Notes under the pieces: generated by a model
Told to the model about the DNA's origin: nothing
The model's input: only the letters and a program-made list of their open reading frames with translations
Database searches by the model: none
From: an uncultured Clostridia bacterium
Lineage (GTDB): Bacteria; Bacillota; Clostridia; TANB77; CAG-508
Direction: 5' to 3'
Assembly: GCA_934180065.1 (NCBI GenBank)
Contig: CAKPRA010000005.1
Location: forward strand, 12,189-76,188
DNA: 64,000 nt
In this document: piece after piece, positions 35,375-44,438 of the stretch
Position numbering within the stretch: position 1 is the first letter of the stretch
How the letters are laid out: every line of letters starts with the position of its first letter
Program-made: the position numbers and the translations under genes

Positions 35375-36649
35375 ATGAGAATTTTGAAATGTTATGGTGA
35401 AAAGATTGTACGAAAAGAGCTAAAGGCTTGCTACAAATTTTTTATTAAAGAGGCAAATAATCAAAAGAAAGGTAATGGATATGGTCTTATTAGAGATAAA
35501 ACAATACTAGCAAATGATATTGCGAGTATTGCATCTGTTGGTTATGGATTAGCAGCATTGGTTATAGGTGTAGAACATAAATGGATTTCATATAGAAAAG
35601 CGTATAATAAGGCAGTTGGTACTTTAGATACATTTATTAATAATGTAGAAGGAATAAATGGCTTTTTTTATCATTTTGTAAATATGGAAAATGGTAAAAG
35701 AAAATGGAATTGTGAAGTATCTATAATAGATACAGCTATATTCATATGTGGAGCTTTGACTGCTGGGGAATATTTTGGAAAAGATGTGAAGAAAAAGGCT
35801 GAAATTTTGTATAAAAAAATAAATTGGCAGTGGTATAGAAACGAAAAAGATAATTATTTTTATATGGGGTATAAACCTGAAATTGGATTTTGGGGACATT
35901 GGGATATGTATGCAGAGCAATTAATGTTATATGTTTTGGGAGTAAGCTCTCCAACATTTCCTATAGAAAAAAGTATGTATTATACATTCCAAAGGAAAAA
36001 AGCTGATTATTGCGATATTAAAGATATAATATATACATATTGTGGGACATTATTTCCATATCAGTTTTCACATGCATGGATAGATTTTAGAAATTTAGAA
36101 GATGAAAATCAAACTGATTGGTTTGAAAATTCTATAAAAGCAACTAAAGCAAATAGACAATATTGCATAAATAATATGAATAATTTTAAAACATATAACG
36201 AAAATTCATGGGGATTAACTTCATGTTTATCTCCAAGAGGATATTGTGAATTTGGAGCTAAACCAAGTGAAGCTAATTTAAATAAAATGAATGATGGTAC
36301 TGTATCTCCTTGTGGTGCAATAGGTTCAATTGTTTTTACACCAAATGAAAGTATAAAAGCAATGGAATATTATTACAATAACTTTCCAAAATTATGGGGA
36401 AAATATGGTTTTAAGGATGGATATAATTTAGAAAAAAAATCACCTTGGTTTGCAGAGGAATATATAGGAATTGATAAGGGAATAGAGCTATTAATGATTG
36501 AAAATTATTTGAATGAAACCATTTGGAGATATTTTATGAAAAATAAATATGTGAAAGAAGGGCTAGATATATTGAAAATAAAAAGAATAGCAAAATATAA
36601 AAATGATTCTAGAATAATTGGTACTGCCATGTTAGAATATGTACAATGA
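35375..36649 (+). CDS. Glycoamylase-like protein (PF10091 type)
   Basis: A 424-residue predicted (alpha/alpha)6-barrel protein with segments shared by the glycoamylase/GH144 group: FYMGYKPEIGFWGHWDMYAEQ, HAWIDFRNLED, NSWGLTSCLSPRGYCEFGA and GTVSPCGAIGSIVFTPNESI. Members include endo-beta-1,2-glucanases and the cyclisation-associated domain of cyclic glucan synthases. There is no signal peptide, so it is intracellular or non-classically exported. AAAGGGA lies 14 bp before ATG, a rather long gap. No carbohydrate genes flank it. Confidence 0.75.
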   Translation: MRILKCYGEKIVRKELKACYKFFIKEANNQKKGNGYGLIRDKTILANDIASIASVGYGLAALVIGVEHKWISYRKAYNKAVGTLDTFINNVEGINGFFYHFVNMENGKRKWNCEVSIIDTAIFICGALTAGEYFGKDVKKKAEILYKKINWQWYRNEKDNYFYMGYKPEIGFWGHWDMYAEQLMLYVLGVSSPTFPIEKSMYYTFQRKKADYCDIKDIIYTYCGTLFPYQFSHAWIDFRNLEDENQTDWFENSIKATKANRQYCINNMNNFKTYNENSWGLTSCLSPRGYCEFGAKPSEANLNKMNDGTVSPCGAIGSIVFTPNESIKAMEYYYNNFPKLWGKYGFKDGYNLEKKSPWFAEEYIGIDKGIELLMIENYLNETIWRYFMKNKYVKEGLDILKIKRIAKYKNDSRIIGTAMLEYVQ

Positions 36650-36741
36650 AATATTTATGTAAGGGTATTAAAGAGCTGAATTGACAAACTAGAAAAAAGA
36701 GCTTATTATATAACCATAATATTAAAAAGGAGAGCAAAAAA

Positions 36742-36816
36742 ATGAATAGAGAAAAAGAGCTAAGGAGTAAAATAAAATATAGGGGCTTCGGCTGTGTAAC
36801 TATTACAACGAGATAA
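36742..36816 (+). CDS. Leader peptide of the ABC-F gene
   Basis: A 24-residue ORF with AAGGAGAG 8 bp before ATG, ending in VTITTR. Short ORFs of this kind precede antibiotic-inducible ABC-F genes; ribosomes stalled on them change the folding of the following RNA. The ORF ends inside the first arm of both competing hairpins downstream, which supports a regulatory role. Confidence 0.65.
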   Translation: MNREKELRSKIKYRGFGCVTITTR

Positions 36817-36872
36817 AGCTATATATTAAATATAGTTGTTGTAATAGTTGATATATGGCATTATATCTCGTT
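36798..36872 (+). promoter_or_regulatory. Attenuator-like leader with two exclusive hairpins
   Basis: AACTATTACAAC (36798-36809) pairs perfectly with GTTGTAATAGTT (36838-36849). AACGAGATA (36807-36815) pairs perfectly with TATCTCGTT (36864-36872). The two stems share 36807-36809, so only one can form. A ribosome on the leader ORF would cover their left arms. There is no T-run after the second stem, so control may act on translation or through a factor. Confidence 0.65.
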
Positions 36873-36902
36873 ATAAAAATACATATATAAGGAGATATAA
36901 TT

Positions 36903-38528
36903 ATGATTGAAATAGAATTAAATAATATAATAAAAAATTACGGATTAAAAAATGTGTTAAATGGAATGAATTTAACACTAAAAACAGGTGAGAGAGCAGT
37001 ACTAATAGGTTGCAATGGAGCAGGAAAAAGCACAGTTTTTAAAATTATAATGAAACAAGAAAATATAAGTGCTGGAACAATAAATATTAGGAAAAATGCT
37101 ACAATAGGTATGCTGAAACAAATTTATGAATATGAAGAAGAAATTCCAAATGTATATAATTTTTTGCAAAGAAGTTTTGAGCAATTTTTTGAATTAGAAA
37201 CAAAATTAAAAAAATTGGAAGATGAGATGTCTTATGAAAAAGATGACGAAAAAATGAGTGAATTACTACAAAAATATGGAAATGTACAACAAAAATATAT
37301 ACAAATGGGAGGCTATGATATTCAAGAAAAATTTAATAAAATATGCTCTGGATTACAAATAAATGAAAAAATGTTAAATCAAAATTATAATGATTTAAGT
37401 GGAGGAGAAAAAACTATAGTAAATTTAGGTGCATTGTTATTAAAAGAGCCAAGTATACTTTTGTTAGATGAGCCAACAAATCACCTAGATATGGAAAAAT
37501 TAGAGTGGTTAGAAAAATTTTTAAAAGAATATAAAGGAACTATATTAATGGTTTCGCATGACAGATATTTTTTAGATAAAGTTGCTACCAAAACAATTTT
37601 ATTGGAAAATGGAAAAGAAAAAATATATTTTGGAAATTACTCATATTTTCTAAAAGAAGACGAAAAAAGAACTCTTGCTGAATTTGAAAATTATAAAAAT
37701 CAGCAGAAAATGATTAAAAAGATGAAAGAGTCTATAAAAACTTTAAGAAAATTTGGAGAGCTTGCTAAAAATGAAATGTTCTTTAAGAGAGCAAAAAGTA
37801 TAGAAAAAAAATTAGCAAAAATAGAGCAACTTCCACAAGTTAATTTAGAGCAAAAAACATTACTTAATTTTAAATTAAATATTGATTCAAGATCTGGAAA
37901 AGATGTTGTTATAATAAATAATTTGAATAAAAATTTTGAAAGTAAAAATATATTTGAAAATGCAAATTTGCAAATACACTATGGTGAAAAAATTGCGCTA
38001 ATAGGAAAAAATGGAACAGGAAAAAGTACATTATTAAAAATCATTATGAATGAAGATTGTGAATATACTGGTGAAATAAAAATAGGTCAGTCAGTAAATA
38101 TTGGATATATCCCACAAGAAATAAAATTTGAAGATGATAATCAAACAATATTAAATTTTTTTGAACAATTTGATAATCGAAATGAAACTGAAATAAGAAC
38201 AAGTTTAGCAAAATATATGTTTAGAGGAAATGATGTGTTCAAGAAGGTAAGTAGTTTATCTGGAGGAGAAAAGGTTAGATTGATACTTGCAAAATTGCTA
38301 AAACAAAACATTAATTTTTTAATATTGGATGAACCAACAAATCATATTGATATTGAAACAAGAGAATTGTTAGAAGAAGCAATAAAGGAATATTCAGGAA
38401 CAGTACTATTTGTTTCGCATGACAGATATTTTATAAATAACTTGGCGGAAAGAATTGTGGAAGTAAAAGAAAAAAGATTTTTTTCTTATATTGGAAATTA
38501 TGATGAATATTTGAGAAAGATTGAATAA
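36903..38528 (+). CDS. ABC-F family ATPase (ribosome protection type)
   Basis: A 541-residue protein with two ATPase domains and no membrane part. Walker A motifs are GCNGAGKST (about 37-45) and GKNGTGKST; signatures are LSGGEKT and LSGGEKVR; Walker B is LLLDEPTNHLD and LILDEPTNHID. The linker between domains is Lys/Glu rich, the region that reaches the ribosome in ABC-F proteins. Members of this family displace antibiotics from the 50S subunit (Vga, Lsa, Msr) or tune translation (EttA). The attenuator-like leader favours an antibiotic-inducible role. AAGGAGATA lies 9 bp before ATG. Confidence 0.88.
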   Translation: MIEIELNNIIKNYGLKNVLNGMNLTLKTGERAVLIGCNGAGKSTVFKIIMKQENISAGTINIRKNATIGMLKQIYEYEEEIPNVYNFLQRSFEQFFELETKLKKLEDEMSYEKDDEKMSELLQKYGNVQQKYIQMGGYDIQEKFNKICSGLQINEKMLNQNYNDLSGGEKTIVNLGALLLKEPSILLLDEPTNHLDMEKLEWLEKFLKEYKGTILMVSHDRYFLDKVATKTILLENGKEKIYFGNYSYFLKEDEKRTLAEFENYKNQQKMIKKMKESIKTLRKFGELAKNEMFFKRAKSIEKKLAKIEQLPQVNLEQKTLLNFKLNIDSRSGKDVVIINNLNKNFESKNIFENANLQIHYGEKIALIGKNGTGKSTLLKIIMNEDCEYTGEIKIGQSVNIGYIPQEIKFEDDNQTILNFFEQFDNRNETEIRTSLAKYMFRGNDVFKKVSSLSGGEKVRLILAKLLKQNINFLILDEPTNHIDIETRELLEEAIKEYSGTVLFVSHDRYFINNLAERIVEVKEKRFFSYIGNYDEYLRKIE

Positions 38529-38597
38529 AGCAATAAATTTGGGAAAATGGAAATAATTTTAGTGAAAATCCATTGGAACTGAAAGGAGAAAATACAT

Positions 38598-38993
38598 ATG
38601 GATAAAAATGAATTAATTAAATTAGTAGAAAGCTTAAATTTTCCACAAGAAGAATATTATATTTTGTCTAGTGGTTGTTTACTATTTTATGGTCTACGAG
38701 AAAAAGCTAATGATTTAGATTTGTGTATATCAGAAAAATTGTTTAATAATATAAAAGAAAAATATAATTTAGTCGAAGAAAAGAAAAATGAGTGTGGATT
38801 TTATAAATTAAATGATTTAGTGGAAGTTGTAGTTGATTCGCCAGCAGAATTTGAGAATCAATATGATTTTAAATATGGTTACCAACTTCAAAAATTAGAG
38901 ATAATATTAATGGATAAAAAGAAAAGAAATCTACCAAAGGATAAGTGTGATATTGATAATATTGAGAGATATTTAAGTGAGATAGAAAGATAA
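38598..38993 (+). CDS. Small nucleotidyltransferase-like protein
   Basis: A 131-residue protein with SSGCLLFYGLREKANDLDLC (about 25-44), which fits the GS..D.D pattern of a minimal nucleotidyltransferase fold with an altered first motif (SSGC). A later acidic residue pair (VEVVVDSPAEF) could complete the metal site. Such proteins are often the toxin or transferase half of two-gene modules, but no HEPN partner lies next to it. GAAAGGAG lies 10 bp before ATG. A terminator hairpin (38999-39036) follows. Confidence 0.6.
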   Translation: MDKNELIKLVESLNFPQEEYYILSSGCLLFYGLREKANDLDLCISEKLFNNIKEKYNLVEEKKNECGFYKLNDLVEVVVDSPAEFENQYDFKYGYQLQKLEIILMDKKKRNLPKDKCDIDNIERYLSEIER

Positions 38994-38998
38994 TTTGA

Positions 38999-39036
38999 AG
39001 AATCTGAAGAATGAAAAATTTTTTCAGATTCTTTTT
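38999..39036 (+). terminator. Rho-independent terminator
   Basis: AGAATCTGAA pairs with TTCAGATTCTT, followed by TTTTT. Confidence 0.85.
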
Positions 39037-39383
39037 CGTAAGATAAAATTCTGAAACTTATTAAAGTTATTTATGTCGTAGTAAAAGTTAGTTAGTGTAT
39101 AATATTTGTAGGCAAAAATAAAAATATTTGAAAATACTTCATAAAAAATAAAAGTTTTTTCATGATTTTGAAAAAACTTGATTGCAATAATAAAAGAGGG
39201 TATAATTATTTTATAGTTAGGAAGAGCTTTATGGAAAGGATAAGTAGAGAAAATTATTTATCTATATTAAAAATTTCAAAGATTAACAAATAATATCAAT
39301 AAATTTTGAAAATGCAGATTATGAGGAATTGCAAGACAGAAAGAAATTATATGAATATATAAATTAGAAAGGAAATAATTAGA
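39037..39383 (+). other. Gap with a short ORF and a possible gene remnant
   Basis: The first 190 bp show nothing. At 39231-39293 a 20-residue ORF (MERISRENYLSILKISKINK) has no clear ribosome site, and a second open stretch ending at 39366 in another frame reads INFENADYEELQDRKKLYEY. Together they look like fragments of one short decayed gene, with low confidence. There is no CGG here, so the CGGA frameshift does not join them. Confidence 0.3.
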
Positions 39384-40535
39384 ATGGATGAAAAAGAATT
39401 AAGAAAAAATATGTCAAATGAAATAATGGAAGTTCAATTTTTACCAACAATAACTGAAATATCTCTAAAAAAAGTAAAATATGAAAAATATTCAATAAAA
39501 AATCTGGCAGCATTAGGAGTTGCCTCAGAACCAGTGATATCTGCAATGCAAAAATTAGGTAAAAAAACCGGAAAGAGCGGTATTTATAGAGTAAATACTA
39601 AGGGAATGGAAATGTTTGAATCTAAAGGTGGATATATAGGATCTTTGAAAGCAGATAATGGTGGTGTTGGAGGAGGTCAAGCTATAATGGAACCTTTGCA
39701 ATGTGATCCGACAATGATATTTATGTCTGTGGCATTAATGACAATTGAAAATAAATTGGATGAGATTAAAAGTATACAGCAAGAAATGTTAGACTTTGTT
39801 AAGGCAAAGGAAAAAGCAAAGATAAGAGGAAATTTAAATACACTAATAGATGTATTAAATAATTATAAGTTTAATTGTGACAATGAGAAATATAAAAATA
39901 ACAAACATATATTAGTACAAGACATTAAAAGAAATTCAGAACAAAGCATTTTATTATATAGAGATTTAATTCAAACTATGCTATCAAAAAAGGAATTAAT
40001 GCATAGTGATCAAGAGATTAAATCAAAAGTTAAAAAGTTAGGCGAAAATTTAACGGAATATCAATTAGCGTTATATTTATATTCATTTTCATCATTTCTT
40101 GAAGTGATGTTATTAGAAAATTTTAATAAGAATTATATTAATGAAGTAAAAGAAAAAATTAGCGAATATGAGTTTAATTATAGAGAATTATATACTAAAT
40201 GTTATAATGAAATCGAAAGCAGTACAGGAAAATCTATACAAACTATATTGACTAAAGGTTTAGCAAATGCTAGTAAAGGAACGGGAGAATTAATATCTAA
40301 AATACCATTTATTTCTAAAGGTCAAGTTGATGAGTTTTTTATTAATTCGGGAAATAAAATAAAAAAATTAAATGAAAAAAGAAATGATAAAAATATTCAA
40401 AAAATAGTTGAAAATTCAATAAAAGGAGTAAATCCATTCATTGAATATTTAAATAAAGTAAGTATTATTTATAATGAACCAATAGAAATTTTAATGGATA
40501 ATAATAATTTGTATTTAATAGAAGGAGAAAATTAA
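39384..40535 (+). CDS. Unknown helical protein, possibly acquired
   Basis: A 383-residue protein. A Gly-rich stretch (DNGGVGGGQAIMEPL, about 90-105) divides an N-terminal part from a long helical part with charged coiled-coil-like segments; the last 130 residues include SKGTGELISKIPFISKG. There is no membrane segment and no motif I recognise. Unlike the core genes it encodes Glu-Leu as GAATTA throughout, which agrees with the mobile element genes and hints at acquisition. AAGGAAATAATTAGA precedes ATG. A terminator follows. Confidence 0.6.
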   Translation: MDEKELRKNMSNEIMEVQFLPTITEISLKKVKYEKYSIKNLAALGVASEPVISAMQKLGKKTGKSGIYRVNTKGMEMFESKGGYIGSLKADNGGVGGGQAIMEPLQCDPTMIFMSVALMTIENKLDEIKSIQQEMLDFVKAKEKAKIRGNLNTLIDVLNNYKFNCDNEKYKNNKHILVQDIKRNSEQSILLYRDLIQTMLSKKELMHSDQEIKSKVKKLGENLTEYQLALYLYSFSSFLEVMLLENFNKNYINEVKEKISEYEFNYRELYTKCYNEIESSTGKSIQTILTKGLANASKGTGELISKIPFISKGQVDEFFINSGNKIKKLNEKRNDKNIQKIVENSIKGVNPFIEYLNKVSIIYNEPIEILMDNNNLYLIEGEN

Positions 40536-40546
40536 AAATACAGAAG

Positions 40547-40573
40547 AACTATGTTTAATAACATAGTTTTTTT
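40547..40573 (+). terminator. Rho-independent terminator
   Basis: AACTATGT and ACATAGTT form the stem over TTAATA, followed by a T-run. Confidence 0.85.
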
Positions 40574-40698
40574 GTATTTTTAACTATGTACAATATTGTG
40601 ATTTGTAAGTGAAAATGTCTTATAATCTTTTCCTCTTTAAAATTGTAAAAATTAATATAATTTGATATAATACAATCATCAAAGAAAGGAGGGAAAAT

Positions 40699-41208
40699 AT
40701 GAAGTATATAAACAAAGGGAAAAGGGATATTTTAATATTTCCTCAATTTACGAATATAGAAAAAATTGAAAATATTAGAAAACAGTATGATGAATTGTAT
40801 AAAATATTGCCACCACATATAACTTTAGCATTTCCGTTTGAAAGCTCTATGTCTAATGATGAGCTAAAAGACAGATTAATGCAAGTTTTAAAATCCGTGG
40901 AACCATTTGAAATAGTGATGTCAGGTGTGTCATTACATAAAGATGAAAATATTAAGACTAACTATATATTTTTAAATGTCGTGTCAGGCGTGAAAGAAAT
41001 AAAGATACTGCATAATGAAATATATGAAAAAGTATTAAATCAAAAAATGAGTTTTGAATATATACCTCATATAACCCTTGGAACTACGGAAAATGATCAG
41101 ATTGAATTTGAAATGAATGATGAGTTTAAAACCATAGTTACCAAAGTTTCTGTGGAAGAAATTGGAGAAAATGAAAAGTCAAATGTGTTATTTGAGGTAG
41201 ATTTATAA
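40699..41208 (+). CDS. 2'-5' RNA ligase/cyclic phosphodiesterase (LigT) family protein
   Basis: A 169-residue 2H phosphoesterase with both HxT motifs: PPHITLAFPF (about 36-45) and IPHITLGTT (about 122-130). Family members open 2',3'-cyclic phosphates or join RNA by 2'-5' bonds. It is followed 23 bp later by a Nudix gene. AAAGGAGGG precedes ATG by about 7 bp. Confidence 0.85.
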   Translation: MKYINKGKRDILIFPQFTNIEKIENIRKQYDELYKILPPHITLAFPFESSMSNDELKDRLMQVLKSVEPFEIVMSGVSLHKDENIKTNYIFLNVVSGVKEIKILHNEIYEKVLNQKMSFEYIPHITLGTTENDQIEFEMNDEFKTIVTKVSVEEIGENEKSNVLFEVDL

Positions 41209-41231
41209 ATTATAAAAGAGAGGATAAAACT

Positions 41232-41735
41232 ATGGAAAAACGAGATTTATATGATAAAAATAGAAGTTTAACAGGAAAAACAATATACAAAGGCGAGTCA
41301 GTACCTGAAGGCTCATATATAGTAGTGGTACTTATTTACATACAAAACTCTAAAGGAGAGTTTTTATTACAAAAAAGAAGTGCAAGAAAAAATGGATTAT
41401 GGGCAACTACAGGTGGACATCCAAAATCTGGAGAAGATAGTATTCAGGGAATATTAACAGAAGTAAAAGAAGAGATTGGAGTGGATTTAAATTCAGAAAA
41501 ATTAGTAAAATACTATGGCGGAAGGTCTGAAAAAGAAAGAGTTTTTTGGGATGATTATTATATAAAAATGGATGTTGATAATATTGAAAAACTAAAATTA
41601 CAAGAGGAAGAAGTTGAAAAAGTTGGCTGGTTTTCAATTGATGAAATAAAGAAAATGAATGATGAAGGAGAATTTTTTAGAAATCATTATGAAGAATTTG
41701 AAGTTTTGATGGATTGGTTGAAGAAAAGTGAGTAG
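41232..41735 (+). CDS. Nudix hydrolase
   Basis: A 167-residue protein with a Nudix box close to consensus (GGHPKSGEDSIQGILTEVKEEIG, about 57-79, with the REUXEE-type glutamates). N-terminal MEKRDLYDKNRSLTG is the pattern seen in IPP-isomerase-like Nudix proteins that act on nucleoside or prenyl diphosphates. The substrate is unknown. AGAGAGGA lies 6 bp before ATG. Confidence 0.85.
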   Translation: MEKRDLYDKNRSLTGKTIYKGESVPEGSYIVVVLIYIQNSKGEFLLQKRSARKNGLWATTGGHPKSGEDSIQGILTEVKEEIGVDLNSEKLVKYYGGRSEKERVFWDDYYIKMDVDNIEKLKLQEEEVEKVGWFSIDEIKKMNDEGEFFRNHYEEFEVLMDWLKKSE

Positions 41736-41816
41736 GTGAAATTATATAAGAAAACAGGATTACAACATTGGCATATATTTCATGTAATCGCGAAAAATAA
41801 TTAAAAGGAGAAAATT

Positions 41817-42488
41817 ATGAAAATGGCATTAAAGTGTTTGTTAATTGGAATAGCTATAGTTATCATATTTATTTTGGGAATAAATTTTTATGTTAAACAG
41901 TCTACTAAAAATAGAATTATAAAAAATCAAGAGTATAAAGATTTATCTGATGTAGATTGCATAATTATCTTAGGTGCTGGAGTATGGGGAGATAAACCAA
42001 GTCCAATGTTAGAGGATAGATTGTTAGAAGGTATTAATCTATACAAAAATAATGTGTCTAGTAAAATTATAATGAGTGGTGATCATGGAAGAGAAGATTA
42101 TGATGAGGTAAATCTTATGAAGAATTATGCTATTGAAAAAGGGATACCATCAGAAGATATTTTTATGGATCATGCTGGATTTTCTACTTATGAAACTATG
42201 TATAGAGCAAAAGAGATTTTTAAGGCTAAAAAGGTAGTAATTGTAACACAAAATTATCATATGTATAGAGCTTTGTATGATGCGAAAAAGCTGGGATTAG
42301 ATGCATATGGAGTATGTTCTGATCCAAGACAATATGTTGGGGCAACATATAGAGAAATAAGAGAAATATTGGCAAGAGATAAGGATTTTGTTAAATGTAT
42401 ATTTAAGCCAAAGCCTACTTATTTAGGAGATGAAGTTCCTGTGAGTGGAAATGGTGATATAACGAATGATAAGAAAAGAGATGTTTAG
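41817..42488 (+). CDS. SanA/YdcF-like DUF218 membrane protein
   Basis: A 223-residue protein with one N-terminal membrane segment (LLIGIAIVIIFILGINFYV) and a DUF218 domain (CIIILGAGVWGDKPSPMLEDRL, KIIMSGDHG, STYETMYRA, VVIVTQNYHMYRAL). SanA-type proteins affect envelope permeability and vancomycin tolerance, but their reaction is unknown. AAAAGGAG lies 8 bp before ATG. Confidence 0.85.
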   Translation: MKMALKCLLIGIAIVIIFILGINFYVKQSTKNRIIKNQEYKDLSDVDCIIILGAGVWGDKPSPMLEDRLLEGINLYKNNVSSKIIMSGDHGREDYDEVNLMKNYAIEKGIPSEDIFMDHAGFSTYETMYRAKEIFKAKKVVIVTQNYHMYRALYDAKKLGLDAYGVCSDPRQYVGATYREIREILARDKDFVKCIFKPKPTYLGDEVPVSGNGDITNDKKRDV

Positions 42489-42544
42489 CAAGATTGTATA
42501 GTTAAATTTGAGAAAATACTATTCTAAAGCAAAGGAGTGGAAAT

Positions 42545-42931
42545 ATGAAGGTATTAACAATAAAGCAACCATGGGCTAGTTTGATAATGCTTGGTTATAA
42601 AAGATTTGAATTTAGAAGTTGGAAAACAAATTATAGAGGAGAGCTCCTTATTCATGCTGGACAAGGAATTGATAAAGAGGCGATGAAAAGATTACAAAAA
42701 TATATCCCCAAAGATATGCCAAAAGGTAAAATATTGGGAAAAGCTAAGTTGGTTGATTGTGTGAAAATGTCTCCGGAGTTTAAATCTGAGCTTTTGAAGG
42801 AAAATAAGGATATATATACAGATAGTGCTTTTAAGGAGAACTATGGCTGGCAAATGGAGGATATTGAGGTTTTCGATGAACCTATTGAGGCAAAAGGACA
42901 TTTGAGTTTGTGGGAGTTTGAAATGAAGTAA
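42545..42931 (+). CDS. ASCH domain protein
   Basis: A 128-residue ASCH domain (MKVLTIKQPWASLIMLGYKR, FRSWKTNYRGELLIHAGQGI). The fold is PUA-like and binds RNA or modified bases; some members remove the acetyl group from acetylcytidine. AAAGGAG is 9 bp before ATG. It precedes a GNAT gene by 20 bp. Confidence 0.85.
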   Translation: MKVLTIKQPWASLIMLGYKRFEFRSWKTNYRGELLIHAGQGIDKEAMKRLQKYIPKDMPKGKILGKAKLVDCVKMSPEFKSELLKENKDIYTDSAFKENYGWQMEDIEVFDEPIEAKGHLSLWEFEMK

Positions 42932-42951
42932 ATTGTAGGAGATGAATTGTT

Positions 42952-43431
42952 GTGATTGTTGAATATAATGAAAAATATAATGAGCAAATTAAAGAATTAT
43001 TAACTGAACTACAAAATTATTTGATTGATATTGATGATTGGCATACACAAGTAATGGTTCCAGAATATAAAGAAAAATATTTTGAACTGGATATGGAGAA
43101 AGTAAAAATGCAGAATGGTAAGATATTTTTATCTATTGAAGATGAATTGGTTAACGGATTAATTGTTGGAGTTGTTGAAACTGTAGATGAAGTTGATAAA
43201 TTAACTAATGATTGTGTTAAAACTGGTGAAGTGTTGGAGCTAATTGTTAGCAAGAAAAATCGTGGAAATGGTGTTGGAAAGATATTACTAAATAAAATGG
43301 AGGATTATTTTAAAAATATTGGTTGTATTATAACAAATATTGAAGTGTTTGGTCCTAATGTTAGTGGATTAAAGTTTTATGAAAAAAATGGATATGTTGT
43401 GAGAGATATGATTGTTTCGAAGAAGTTGTAA
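42952..43431 (+). CDS. GNAT family N-acetyltransferase
   Basis: A 159-residue GNAT protein. The acetyl-CoA loop is KKNRGNGVGKILLNKMEDY (Q/RxxGxG/A form), followed by NIEVFGPNVSGLKFYEKNGY. The acceptor is unknown. The start is GTG with AGGAG about 10 bp upstream. A small hairpin (AAAGTGCAATTTTTGCACTT, 43441-43460) follows. Confidence 0.85.
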   Translation: MIVEYNEKYNEQIKELLTELQNYLIDIDDWHTQVMVPEYKEKYFELDMEKVKMQNGKIFLSIEDELVNGLIVGVVETVDEVDKLTNDCVKTGEVLELIVSKKNRGNGVGKILLNKMEDYFKNIGCIITNIEVFGPNVSGLKFYEKNGYVVRDMIVSKKL

Positions 43432-43440
43432 AATAAGAAT

Positions 43441-43462
43441 AAAGTGCAATTTTTGCACTTTT
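43441..43462. terminator. Short hairpin after the GNAT gene
   Basis: AAAGTGCAA and TTGCACTTT form a 9-bp stem, followed by T. Confidence 0.6.
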
Positions 43463-43512
43463 AAATTAATTAATATGTAATGAATATTTATGAAAAGAGA
43501 TGGGGGATTTTT

Positions 43513-43923
43513 TTGGTAAAGGATATAGTAAAAGATGTAATGTTTTTGTCACAAAAGGCTGAAATGGCAACAGAGGATGATAAGTTTATTGCTAGAGATT
43601 TGTTAGATACATTGAAGGCAAATAAAGATAGATGTGTTGGATTGGCTGCTAATATGATTGAATATAATAAGGCGATTATTTGTGTGTCTGGTGGTTTGTT
43701 CGATTTTGTGATGATTAATCCGGTTATTACGGGGAGAAGCGGAAAATATGAAATTGAGGAAGGTTGTTTGTCTTTAATTGGTGAGAGAAAATGTGTGAGA
43801 TATAACGAGATTGAAGTGGATTATTTGGATGTGAATTTTGAGAGGAAACATGGAGAGTATACTGGATTTGTAGCTGAGATTATTCAGCATGAGGTTGATC
43901 ATACTAATGGGGTTGTTATTTAG
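43513..43923 (+). CDS. def: Peptide deformylase (short clostridial type)
   Basis: A 136-residue enzyme that removes the formyl group from nascent proteins. The three motifs are present: GLAANMIEY (motif 1, GxGxAAxQ type with changes), EEGCLSL (metal Cys) and QHEVDHTNG (HExxDH, metal His and catalytic Glu). Motif 1 reads GLAAN, as in the short second deformylases of Clostridia, so it may be the accessory copy. The start is TTG 43513, which gives MVKDIVKDV and has GGGGGA 6 bp upstream. Confidence 0.8.
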   Translation: MVKDIVKDVMFLSQKAEMATEDDKFIARDLLDTLKANKDRCVGLAANMIEYNKAIICVSGGLFDFVMINPVITGRSGKYEIEEGCLSLIGERKCVRYNEIEVDYLDVNFERKHGEYTGFVAEIIQHEVDHTNGVVI

Positions 43924-43982
43924 AGGAGCGATTTGGATTTTGTGAGGATTAATTTGGAAGAATATTAAATGAGTTGGGAGCG

Positions 43983-44438
43983 ATGATATTGGATATTTGG
44001 GAGAAAATGTATAATAAGGCTAAGGTTGAATATCATAGAGAGCAAGTTTCTCCGTTTATTGTGGCACATCATGTTGTTGCTGCAGTAGAGAGTGAAGATG
44101 GAGAAATTTTTACTGGATTTTGTATTGAAAGCGCAAGTGGGGTTATGAATTTGTGCGCGGAGAGAGTTGCAGCTTTGAATATGTATATGAGTACTGGAAA
44201 AACGAGGATTAGGAGATTGATTGCATGCAGAGAGAATCCACCAAAGAATGGTGGTATGCCTTGTGGAGCTTGTAGGGAATTTTTGATGCAGTTGGATAGA
44301 GCTAATGGGGAGATGGAGATTTTGACGGATTTCGAGAGTAGAAGAACGGTGAAGTTGAAGGAGGTTTTTCCGAGTTGGTGGGGAGAGAAGAGATATGTGG
44401 AGTGTAAGGTGGAGTTACTCATAACCCGAAGGTCGTAA
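43983..44438 (+). CDS. Cytidine deaminase-like protein with a replaced C terminus
   Basis: A 151-residue deaminase-fold protein with CAERVAAL and MPCGACREFL (zinc Cys pair), though the usual HAE is replaced by CAE as in CDA-type enzymes. Family similarity ends at WWGEKRY; the last 13 codons run into the 3' half of an initiator tRNA (44418-44462) and stop in it by chance, so the original end was lost at a recombination junction. Start ATG 43983 has GGGAG close by; TTG 43989 is also possible. It uses more G than its neighbours. Confidence 0.7.
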   Translation: MILDIWEKMYNKAKVEYHREQVSPFIVAHHVVAAVESEDGEIFTGFCIESASGVMNLCAERVAALNMYMSTGKTRIRRLIACRENPPKNGGMPCGACREFLMQLDRANGEMEILTDFESRRTVKLKEVFPSWWGEKRYVECKVELLITRRS

